Source: Agarivorans sp. TSD2052
GTDB lineage: Bacteria; Pseudomonadota; Gammaproteobacteria; Enterobacterales; Celerinatantimonadaceae
Assembly (NCBI RefSeq): GCF_023238625.1
Contig: NZ_CP096670.1
Location: 919,501 to 983,500 of the forward strand
Reading direction: 5' to 3'
DNA length: 64,000 nt
Under the pieces are notes generated by a model that saw nothing but the letters and a program-made list of their open reading frames with translations, was not told where the DNA came from and made no database searches. Every line of letters begins with the position of its first letter. Position 1 is the first letter of the stretch. Of the stretch, positions 44,705-52,668 are shown piece after piece. Both the position numbers and the translations under genes were made by a program.

Positions 44705-45073
44705 ATGCCCCATTGTATAATTGAGTGCCCTGCAGATTTAGCCCGTATAGTCAATTTTGATGTGCTGGTCGAGGCTGTACACGATGCAGCTGAGGCAAGT
44801 GGTTTATTTAATAAAGGTGATGTAAAAGCCCGTTTAGTCTTAGCCAATCATTATCGAGTGGGGGGCAAACGAGCGCCTTATGTTCACACCTCTGTGCAGC
44901 TGCTTAGTGGGCGCAGTGAACTGCAGAAAAAAGCCCTAGCAGATGCAGTGGCTAAAGCAGTATGTGAGTTACTTCCTCAAGTCGACATGATTTCGGTAGA
45001 AGTGCGAGATATTGAGAAGCGCTTTTACAGTAATCGCGCCGCAGTGGCTGATGGGCAATCGGTTGCATCATAG
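44705..45073 (+). CDS. 5-carboxymethyl-2-hydroxymuconate isomerase-family protein
   Basis: A 122-residue member of the CHMI/HpaF family in the tautomerase superfamily. It begins M-P2-H-C-I-I-E-C, where Pro2 is the catalytic base after Met removal, followed by YRVGGKRAPYVHTSVQLLSG and VEVRDIEKRFY. In homoprotocatechuate breakdown CHMI isomerises a dienoate, but no other hpa genes are nearby, so the present substrate may differ. GGAAAG precedes the ATG. Confidence 0.82.
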   Translation: MPHCIIECPADLARIVNFDVLVEAVHDAAEASGLFNKGDVKARLVLANHYRVGGKRAPYVHTSVQLLSGRSELQKKALADAVAKAVCELLPQVDMISVEVRDIEKRFYSNRAAVADGQSVAS

Positions 45074-45271
45074 CGATTATGCTAAACATCTCAGTATTTG
45101 AGTAAAGATGAAGCGTGATGCAAACCCGATATGATGGGGATTGGAATCAGCATCACAGCGTGGTTAATTGCGCAGTATATTACTGGCCTTGACCTAGGCT
45201 TTTGATTAGTCTGGGAGCATGGTAGTTACAGCGGTAAATGCTGTTTTCGTTAATACCAAAGCAGGAGCCTA

Positions 45272-46249
45272 ATGCCCATTCCATTGACGTTACCAAGCGA
45301 TCATGTACAGACAAAACCGTTGACCTGGTTATCGGCAAACTCTGCGCGTGGCAACACTTCCCCGGCAGAGCCTGTTTCGATAAACGGACATTCTCGATTA
45401 GCGGTGTGTAAATTTTCAGCGGCGACCTTAGGTTCTACAGAATTAGACAACGATTCACTGGCAATTGAAGAACCGCTGCAGTTGTCGATTGCTTGGTTCA
45501 GCTCGACCTTGCAAGCCTATCAGCAGCGCGAGTTGAGTTTAACCATGCGCACCCCTGGACAAGACTTGGCACTTACTCTCGGCTTTCTGTTTAGCCAAAA
45601 TATTATTAGTGCCATCTCTGATGTTGATGATATTCAATATCAAGCTGTTGCTGATGATGATTCAATGTTTGCGCACAACCACATAGAGATAAAATTGGCC
45701 AAGGGAGTGGAATTAGATTGGAGCCAATTGCAGCGTAATTTTGCCAGTTATTCTAGCTGTGGCTTATGTGGTAAAAGCAGTGTCAAAGCGTTAGCGCTTC
45801 GTCATCAAGCAAATATCGATAAAGCGAGTGGTTGGCTTGACGAAAAACGGGTGTACCAACTTCCTAATTTATTAAGGGCTCAACAAGTACTTTATCCAGA
45901 AACGGGGGCGGTGCATGGAGCGGGTTTATATTCAGCAGGCCAATGGTTGTCTATAGAAGAGGATATCGGTAGGCACAATGCCGTGGATAAAGTACTTGGG
46001 CAGTTGTTGCTAAAAAATATAACAGCGTGTCAGACAGTATTAGTGTTAACTGGCAGAGTCAGTTTTGAATTAATGCAAAAGGCAGTGCAGGCCAGTATCC
46101 CAGTAGTGGTCGCGGTGGGCGCGCCTTCAAGCCTTGCTATAGCGGTCGCTAAGCAGTTCGACATAAGCTTAATCGGCTTTACCAAAGCCGAACAATTTAA
46201 TGTTTATCACGCCCCGTGGCGGATCCGTAACACCAAAAGGAATAGTTAA
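45272..46249 (+). CDS. fdhD: Formate dehydrogenase accessory sulfurtransferase
   Basis: A 325-residue FdhD protein, which passes sulfur from a cysteine desulfurase to the molybdenum cofactor of formate-dehydrogenase-type enzymes. The active pair C163 and C166 is seen in YSSCGLCGKSS. Downstream motifs VHGAGLYS, EDIGRHNAVDKVLG, LTGRVSFELMQKA and GFTKAEQFNVY are typical. The N-terminus (about 60 residues) is longer and less conserved than the core. The stop overlaps the ydeP-like start (TAATG), so FdhD probably matures that enzyme. Confidence 0.93.
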   Translation: MPIPLTLPSDHVQTKPLTWLSANSARGNTSPAEPVSINGHSRLAVCKFSAATLGSTELDNDSLAIEEPLQLSIAWFSSTLQAYQQRELSLTMRTPGQDLALTLGFLFSQNIISAISDVDDIQYQAVADDDSMFAHNHIEIKLAKGVELDWSQLQRNFASYSSCGLCGKSSVKALALRHQANIDKASGWLDEKRVYQLPNLLRAQQVLYPETGAVHGAGLYSAGQWLSIEEDIGRHNAVDKVLGQLLLKNITACQTVLVLTGRVSFELMQKAVQASIPVVVAVGAPSSLAIAVAKQFDISLIGFTKAEQFNVYHAPWRIRNTKRNS

Positions 46250-48561
46250 TGAGTCATAAACCTTATACTGGAGCCGCTGGTGGCTGGGGTGCGTTAGCAA
46301 GTACCGCTAAACATTTAGTTAAAAGTGAAAATGTTGCCAAGAATGTAAAACGTTTATTGAAAACTAATCAAGACCATGGCTTTGACTGCCCCGGTTGTGC
46401 GTGGGGTGAAAAAGGCCAACGGGCTACCTTTCGTTTTTGTGAAAACGGCGCGAAGGCGGTTAATTGGGAAGCGTCATCTAAGCGTGTTAACGCAGATTTT
46501 TTCGCCGAGCATTCGGTCAGTTGGTTAGCGAAACAAAGTGACTACTTTCTAGAGTATCAAGGGCGCTTGGCTGAACCCGTCGTCTACAATCAACAAAGCG
46601 ATCACTATCAAGCCATTTCTTGGGATCAGGCTTTTGCGTTAATTGCTCAGCATTTACATCAGCTCGACAGCCCCAACCAAGCAGAATTCTATACCTCAGG
46701 CCGAGCCAGTAACGAAGCGGCATTTTTATACCAATTATTCGCTCGTCGCTTCGGTACCAATAACTTCCCCGATTGTTCGAATATGTGTCATGAAGCCAGT
46801 GGCCATGCCTTAATCTCCAGCATTGGTATTGGTAAAGGTACCGTGACTATTGAAGATTTTGAGCTTGCTGATGCAATATTTTTGTTCGGTCAAAACCCCG
46901 GCACTAATCACCCTAGAATGTTAGAAACGCTGGCTCATGCTACGCACCGAGGGGCAAAAGTGGTGGCGTTCAACAATTTAAAGGAGCGTGGTTTAGAGCG
47001 CTTTGCTAACCCGCAAAAGCCGGTAGAAATGTTGAGTGGAGGCTCTAGTCCTACGACTAGTCATTATTTCACGCCCAAACTGGGTGGCGATATGGCTGCC
47101 GTGCGTGGGATGGTAAAGGTGTTATTGTCGAGACATCAGCAAGCCCAGTTACAAGGGCAAGCGGTATTTGATATGGCGTTTATCGACAAACACACCCAAG
47201 GCTTAGAGGCTTACCTGGTAGAGGTAGAACAAACACCTTGGCGTAAAATTGTTGAGCAATCAGGTTTAAGCCAAGTGCAAATTGAGGCGGCGGCAGATCT
47301 TTATCAACAGTCTGACAGAGTGATCATTGCTTGGGCGATGGGGATTACTCAGCACAAACATTCTGTGGCCACGATCCACGAGATGACCAACCTGCAGTTA
47401 TTATTTGGGCAAATCGGTAGGCAAGGCGCGGGGGTTTGTCCGGTAAGGGGGCATTCTAATGTTCAAGGTGATCGTACTATGGGAATCAACGAGAAACCTA
47501 ATGCGGCCTTTTTACAAAGCATTGAACAAGTATTTGGCTTTACGCCGCCACATAAACCGGGGCATAACGTGGTTCAAGCTATTGAAGCCATGTTAAATGG
47601 GCGTAGTAAGGTGTTTATTGGTCTCGGGGGGAATCTGGTTGCTGCGGCCCCTGATACCCAATTGAGTGAGCAGGCCTTAGCTAACTGTGAGCTCACGGTT
47701 AGTATTGCTACCAAGCTAAATAGAACCCATGTGACTCCGGGAAAACAAGCGCTGATCTTGCCTTGCTTGGGTCGAACTGATGTCGACAGTCAAGTGAGCG
47801 GGCCCCAGCAAGTCACCGTGGAAGATTCTTTTTCAATGGTGCATGGCTCCGCGGGAGTTGTAGATGAAAATACAGAGCATATGCGCTCAGAGCCGGCCAT
47901 TGTGGCGGGCATCGCGCATGCCACCTTAGGACAATCGCCAATAGACTGGTTATCCGTGGTGGACGATTACGCTCGAATTAGAGATTTGATAGAAAAAACG
48001 ATTCCCGGCTTTCAGCAGTTTAACCAACGTATAGAACAACCAGGTGGATTTTACCTTGGCAACAGTGCCCGCAACCGACAATGGAATACTGCTATTGGCA
48101 AAGCCTTAATAACCACGTGCTCTTTACCTGAAGACATTGTCAGCGCTTCGGTAAGAGCATTAACGGATAATCGTATATTTGTGCTGCAAACATTGCGCTC
48201 TCATGATCAATATAATACGACTATTTACGGCTTTGAAGACCGTTATCGTGGGATCTATAACGAACGTAAAATTTTGCTGTTAAATCCACAAGATATTAGT
48301 GAACTTGGCTTTAATGATGGCGACCTAGTGGATATTGAAACCTTATGGCCAGATGACATTGAGCGTAGAGTATTAGCCTTTAAGTTGGTGAGTTACGATA
48401 TACCGACGGGTAATGCAGCGGCCTATTTTCCAGAAGCTAATCCTTTGGTGCCACTGGCTAGCAAGGGTGATTATAGTGATACCCCTACGTCTAAGTCTGT
48501 GGCGGTTATGATCAGCGCTACGGTCCTAAGTAAGCAGCAGATTACTACTCATCAAGTTTAA
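46249..48561 (+). CDS. ydeP: YdeP/FdhF-family molybdopterin oxidoreductase
   Basis: A 770-residue large-subunit-like Mo-bisMGD enzyme. The N-terminal motif C47-P-G-C50-A-W-G, as in YdeP, precedes the long molybdopterin domain (FYTSGRASNEAAFLYQLFAR, NMCHEASGHALISSIGIGKG, FGQNPGTNHPRM) and the C-terminal dinucleotide-binding domain (about 630-760). YdeP relatives resemble formate dehydrogenases, but their physiological reaction is unsettled; some are linked to acid resistance. It is coupled to fdhD and no electron-transfer subunits are adjacent. Confidence 0.9.
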   Translation: MSHKPYTGAAGGWGALASTAKHLVKSENVAKNVKRLLKTNQDHGFDCPGCAWGEKGQRATFRFCENGAKAVNWEASSKRVNADFFAEHSVSWLAKQSDYFLEYQGRLAEPVVYNQQSDHYQAISWDQAFALIAQHLHQLDSPNQAEFYTSGRASNEAAFLYQLFARRFGTNNFPDCSNMCHEASGHALISSIGIGKGTVTIEDFELADAIFLFGQNPGTNHPRMLETLAHATHRGAKVVAFNNLKERGLERFANPQKPVEMLSGGSSPTTSHYFTPKLGGDMAAVRGMVKVLLSRHQQAQLQGQAVFDMAFIDKHTQGLEAYLVEVEQTPWRKIVEQSGLSQVQIEAAADLYQQSDRVIIAWAMGITQHKHSVATIHEMTNLQLLFGQIGRQGAGVCPVRGHSNVQGDRTMGINEKPNAAFLQSIEQVFGFTPPHKPGHNVVQAIEAMLNGRSKVFIGLGGNLVAAAPDTQLSEQALANCELTVSIATKLNRTHVTPGKQALILPCLGRTDVDSQVSGPQQVTVEDSFSMVHGSAGVVDENTEHMRSEPAIVAGIAHATLGQSPIDWLSVVDDYARIRDLIEKTIPGFQQFNQRIEQPGGFYLGNSARNRQWNTAIGKALITTCSLPEDIVSASVRALTDNRIFVLQTLRSHDQYNTTIYGFEDRYRGIYNERKILLLNPQDISELGFNDGDLVDIETLWPDDIERRVLAFKLVSYDIPTGNAAAYFPEANPLVPLASKGDYSDTPTSKSVAVMISATVLSKQQITTHQV

Positions 48562-48615
48562 GCGCTGCAATAACAGATAATCGTTTATAGCGGCACGCTC
48601 AAAGGAGAGCGAGAG

Positions 48616-50514
48616 TTAAAGCTGTTGGCTTTTTTTATTGGTAACAGGGCAAGCTTCTGCTTGCGCTATGAACTGTTTGGTATGTTCAATACTTAAAGGT
48701 TTGGAAAAATAGTAGCCTTGTAAGTAGTCGACACCTAAATCCGTTAATGTATGCATTTGCTCTTTAGTTTCAATGCCTTCGGCCACTACTTCATATTTCA
48801 GTGAATCGGCGATATTCATAACGGCATTGATGATTGCGTAGCCATTGGTATCAATGCGGTCAACAAAAGAGCGGTCAATCTTGACAATGTTTACGGCCAG
48901 ATCTTGCATCAAGGATAATGATGAATAACCCGTACCAAAATCATCGATTGATACCGTAATCCCTTTCTTTTGCAGCGCTCTAATCTGCGTGGATAATAAG
49001 GCAGTATCTGAGGTAAATACTGATTCGGTAATCTCAATATGCAGTTGTTCTGCAGGCAGTTGACTCTGTATCAGCGCGGCAGCGACGATATCAATGAAGT
49101 CAGAGTCCTCGAGTTGAATCACCGATACGTTGACACATACTGCCAGCTTTTGCTCAGCTGGCCAGCGACTCGCTACCTCGCAGGCTTGTTGCAGCACCCA
49201 GGCCCCAATTTGCCTAATTAAACCGTATTGTTCGGCTATGCTAATGAACTCGTCAGGCGGTATAAACTCCTGCTCAAGCTGCCAGCGTAATAGGGCCTCA
49301 AAAGCGACAATGCTTTTATCTGACGAACGCAATATAGGCTGAAAGACTAAACTAAACTGTTGCTTATTTATGGCTTGGCTTAGCCCATCCTTGAGTCGCA
49401 ATTCTCGGTGTATTTGTTTTTCTAGTTGCTCTGAAAATACCCCCACAGAGCAAGGGATTCGTTTTTTTTGTGCATACATAGCGGTATCAGCAAGCCTAAT
49501 TAAACTATGTTCGTTATCAGCATGCTCGGGATAAAAGGCAATGCCTACGGTTGCTCCCACTGATAGTCGATTGTTTTCGAAAGAATAGGCAGTAGATAAG
49601 TTTTCGATGATTTTCTTCGCATAGGTAATGGCGGATGATTGATTGGTGTTGTTTAGCGCGATTAGGAATTCGTCGCCTCCCCAGCGACATAATAGCTTTG
49701 GATTGGCGCATTGCTGTTGCAGGCGATCCGCGGTGTTTTTTAATACTTGGTCACCTGTATCGTGGCCAATCGCGTCATTTATTTTTTTAAAACCATCTAA
49801 GTCTATAAACAACACTGCGAGTTGCTGATGGGCTTTTTGCGACTGCGTTAGCTCTTGTCTTAAGTGTCTTAAAAAAGCAGTGCGATTAAATAAGTTAGTT
49901 AAGGGGTCTAGGTTTGATAATTCATAAATAGTATTGGTGCGTTGTTCTACTTGCTCTTCCATTTGGTGAACCAACACGGCATTTTCATTTTTTAGGAGCA
50001 TGGCTTGTTCGGTAAATAGGGCGTTTTTCTTAGCTATGACCAGCATAACAATGCTGAACAGTAGACCCAGAATCCCAAGCATTTGTTTGTTGTGCTCACC
50101 GGAGAGTAATAGCGCTGTTGAAGGAGGCGCGAGTAAAATAAAGGCATAAAACATGGCGGTATGTTTGTGTCCAGCCAATACCGTTGCGGATCCTCCTGCC
50201 ATGGCGGAAATGATGATGATATGGGTACTTAAATCAATATCACTAGTAAATTCATTGCTCACAATGAACAGCACATATAACGACCACATTACGGCGGTGA
50301 TATTAGCGCCGGTGATAAAGCGAGCAATCGCTTTGCGGCCATTGAACAGGGTGTTTTTTTGCTGGCTTGTCCACCACCATAAATCGAGTAGCCTAATCAG
50401 CAATAGGCTGGTCATCAATAGCCACCACGCGTGTTTAAATTGTGCTATTTCAGGCGAACTAAAGGCGAACACTAGAAAACTAGAGGCAATAATAGAGATT
50501 AAGATCCCTGACAA
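48616..50514 (-). CDS. Membrane GGDEF-EAL protein (cyclic-di-GMP turnover)
   Basis: A 632-residue protein from the TTG at 50512-50514: about five to six transmembrane helices (1-165), a short coiled coil, a GGDEF domain with intact RWGGDEFLIAL, and an EAL domain with EALLRW, DDFGTGYSSLSL and VAEGIET, all apparently catalytic. It could make or break cyclic-di-GMP; which dominates cannot be said. The frame stays open upstream to 50592 and reads IESNTLKHRIQRDAANLLYG, a plausible N-terminus of this family, but lacks ATG, GTG or TTG there. The true start is therefore uncertain and may be non-standard (ATC at 50578-50580). Confidence 0.88.
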   Translation of the reverse strand: MSGILISIIASSFLVFAFSSPEIAQFKHAWWLLMTSLLLIRLLDLWWWTSQQKNTLFNGRKAIARFITGANITAVMWSLYVLFIVSNEFTSDIDLSTHIIIISAMAGGSATVLAGHKHTAMFYAFILLAPPSTALLLSGEHNKQMLGILGLLFSIVMLVIAKKNALFTEQAMLLKNENAVLVHQMEEQVEQRTNTIYELSNLDPLTNLFNRTAFLRHLRQELTQSQKAHQQLAVLFIDLDGFKKINDAIGHDTGDQVLKNTADRLQQQCANPKLLCRWGGDEFLIALNNTNQSSAITYAKKIIENLSTAYSFENNRLSVGATVGIAFYPEHADNEHSLIRLADTAMYAQKKRIPCSVGVFSEQLEKQIHRELRLKDGLSQAINKQQFSLVFQPILRSSDKSIVAFEALLRWQLEQEFIPPDEFISIAEQYGLIRQIGAWVLQQACEVASRWPAEQKLAVCVNVSVIQLEDSDFIDIVAAALIQSQLPAEQLHIEITESVFTSDTALLSTQIRALQKKGITVSIDDFGTGYSSLSLMQDLAVNIVKIDRSFVDRIDTNGYAIINAVMNIADSLKYEVVAEGIETKEQMHTLTDLGVDYLQGYYFSKPLSIEHTKQFIAQAEACPVTNKKSQQL

Positions 50515-50901
50515 AGCATTGCCATAAAGCAGGTTAGCGGCATCTCGCTGGATACGGTGCTTTAGTGTATTACTCTCGATGTCTAGATTACCTTATTGGG
50601 CTTAAAATGAAGCTGTCACTAGCCATTAGTGGTTAACCTTAGCCTTGACTGAGGCATAGAAGTGTATCGGCCTATGAGCGACGAGCTTTATTGGTTTGGC
50701 TCGGTTTTGTTATCTCTGTCATGGTTAAATAATAGACCAGAATAAGTGAATTTCTAGCCTTCGCGCCAATAAGCTAAGGCGAGTAAAGGGCAGAGCGGCG
50801 TTAGCCAAAATGATAGATAAGGTTTGAATGGGCAAACCTTATCTACAGCGGTGTTGGACTCGTTGAGCCCAAGCACGAGGAATTAGCCACCTCGTTTTCG
50901 A
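50515..50901. other. intergenic region with a strong inverted repeat
   Basis: A perfect 12-bp inverted repeat, AGATAAGGTTTG / CAAACCTTATCT with a 6-base loop, lies at 50815-50844, about 60 bases past the CBM41-like gene. It is a probable transcript end, though without a T run. The part next to 50515 codes for the in-frame extension of the GGDEF-EAL protein. Confidence 0.5.
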
Positions 50902-52275
50902 TTAAACGGTTTCTTTATGAATACCTATGGATGTTGTGTTGTCTGACCAACTCGATTCTTTTACTTGGCCATGTAACACTTTTCTTAGTTTTGCATTAGC
51001 AGTGCTGGCGTAGTTTTTCTCTTGTTCTAGCTCTTGTTGTTTCTTTTTTAGGGCTTCAGTCATTGACAGTTTTAATGTTCGGTAGTGTCGGTTCGTCAGT
51101 ATAAATAGGCCAATAATTAGGCATATCAAAATGACGACTATTGCTACAAGCGCCCATACAGGTAGTAGCTTTAAGCTGAAGGGCTGCTGTTCAATAGGTT
51201 GCTGAACCAACGCTAAAATTTGTGCACTAAGCTTATTCCCTTCTGCGCGTAATTGCTCGCGTTGCTCTACAAGGCTGTCGAGTTGCTGCTGGATTTGTTT
51301 ATTTCGCTCGGGGCCTGCTGGAGTATTCGTGAGTGTTTTTTTCAGTCCTGCAATTTGCGCTGCCAAGCGGGTAATGTGTTCTTCCAGTTCATTATTGCGG
51401 GTTTGTAATCGTTGCTTATCTTCGCTGGTGAATTGCTTATTGATCTGATTACTCAAGTTCTTGTTAGATTGGGTAAGGTTGCTACTGTCTTGCCTAATTT
51501 TTTCATTTCGCTCTGCTAGGGCTAAATACTCTTTATGCTTATTGCTCAGCTGGCTATTAAGTTGTCGTGTGGTTTTCTGGGCTGAATTTAAACTAGATTG
51601 TAGAGCCGAGATACTATTGGTTCGATTAACCAGTTGTTGTTCCAGCTGTTTTAATTGACCACTGATCAAAGCGTTTGAGGTGTTGGTCGATTTCGCTTTA
51701 TTGGTGGCTTTAGCGGTGGCTTTTACTGGCTCTTCTGTTTTGGCGGAGCGACTAACTGTAGAGGTTTTGTTAAAGTGAGTTAGCGCCGCTTGAACAATGG
51801 CTACCGAAGGTTGGCTGGTATAAATGGCTGGGTCGTTTTCAATCACCCATATTTCTAAGCCTTGTTTATCTTTGACCCACTTCCATTCTTTGACATCGGC
51901 ATGAAATTTTTGTCCATCGCTTAGCACGTAAGAGAACTGTTTAGCATTGCGCCTAAGTGGGATAGTAAACGTAAGGCCAAAGGCATCGGTAGCGCTAGGG
52001 GTTAACAAAGACGTTAAGCTAGTCGCCTGACGAAGCCTGAAATCAGCTTTGGCTGGTGTGTTTTGCGAGGCATTGGTGTCATTACTAGGCCAAATATGTA
52101 AACCCCAATTATCCTTCTTATTGCCTAATGGCTTAAAGTGAATGCTCATGGTCGCCGAACTTGAGCGATCGCCTGGATTACATTTTAATGAGCCGCAGTG
52201 AGTATTCACATTGGCCGCTTTGCTGATGCCACTTAAGCAGCACAACAATAACAAGTAAATAGAGGTCCTTTTCAT
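50902..52275 (-). CDS. CBM41-like domain on a membrane-anchored coiled coil
   Basis: A 457-residue protein with an unusual build. Signal peptide 1-20. Residues 40-155 resemble the pullulanase-associated CBM41 domain: MSIHFKPLGNKKDNWGLHIW, DAFGLTFTIPL, and EIWVIENDPAIYTSQP. A Lys/Ala/Thr linker follows (175-200), then a long coiled coil (about 205-355), a transmembrane helix (372-394) and a short cytoplasmic coiled coil (398-435). CBM41 binds alpha-glucans such as pullulan or glycogen. There is no catalytic or signalling domain. Two cysteines at 27 and 32 flank the mature N-terminus. It may be a periplasmic glucan receptor or scaffold. AAAGGG precedes the ATG. Confidence 0.7.
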   Translation of the reverse strand: MKRTSIYLLLLCCLSGISKAANVNTHCGSLKCNPGDRSSSATMSIHFKPLGNKKDNWGLHIWPSNDTNASQNTPAKADFRLRQATSLTSLLTPSATDAFGLTFTIPLRRNAKQFSYVLSDGQKFHADVKEWKWVKDKQGLEIWVIENDPAIYTSQPSVAIVQAALTHFNKTSTVSRSAKTEEPVKATAKATNKAKSTNTSNALISGQLKQLEQQLVNRTNSISALQSSLNSAQKTTRQLNSQLSNKHKEYLALAERNEKIRQDSSNLTQSNKNLSNQINKQFTSEDKQRLQTRNNELEEHITRLAAQIAGLKKTLTNTPAGPERNKQIQQQLDSLVEQREQLRAEGNKLSAQILALVQQPIEQQPFSLKLLPVWALVAIVVILICLIIGLFILTNRHYRTLKLSMTEALKKKQQELEQEKNYASTANAKLRKVLHGQVKESSWSDNTTSIGIHKETV

Positions 52276-52438
52276 ACATATTCCCTTTCAATATGATGGC
52301 AAAGCCACTCTTGCCTATATATCCAAACAATCAGTCGTCGAAATCGTGTAAACGCTTGAATAAACCTGCACTGGCTTTGAGTTCAATTAATCAATCTGCT
52401 TCAAATAGCTAACGTTGTTTTCCGTAACTTATATTTAG

Positions 52439-52450
52439 TAAGCGCTTTCT
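52439..52450. promoter_or_regulatory. LacI-type operator 3 (GH16-1 distal)
   Basis: TAAGCGCTTTCT, with core AAGCGCTT at 52440-52447, lies about 220 bases before the GH16-1 start. Confidence 0.7.
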
Positions 52451-52627
52451 AAATTTTTGTTTTATTTAGCGCTGCTTTGTCGATGTATTTGTCAGCCTTA
52501 GACACTGGGTTGGAACTTACTTTTAAGCTCTAAGTTGCTGCTGTATGTGAGTTTAATCCCATTTGTGATGACTAGATCAGTAACAATCAACACTAAGGTT
52601 TTAAGCCTAAACTACCAATGGTATAAA

Positions 52628-52641
52628 TGAAAGCGCTTTCA
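52628..52641. promoter_or_regulatory. LacI-type operator 4 (GH16-1 proximal)
   Basis: A perfect 14-bp palindrome TGAAAGCGCTTTCA only 27 bases before the GH16-1 ATG, well placed to block transcription. Confidence 0.75.
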
Positions 52642-52668
52642 AAATAACTGTGACAAGGATGACAAATA

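Larger units (their letters stand above)
52276..52668. promoter_or_regulatory. Divergent regulatory region of the CBM41-like gene and GH16-1
   Basis: A 393-base gap holding two AAGCGCTT operators (52439-52450 and 52628-52641). No ORF is supported. Confidence 0.65.

Noticed and set aside
45017-45024. AAGCGCTT core inside the CHMI-family gene
   Set aside because: It is inside coding sequence, far from the promoter of any glucan gene, and fits chance expectation.
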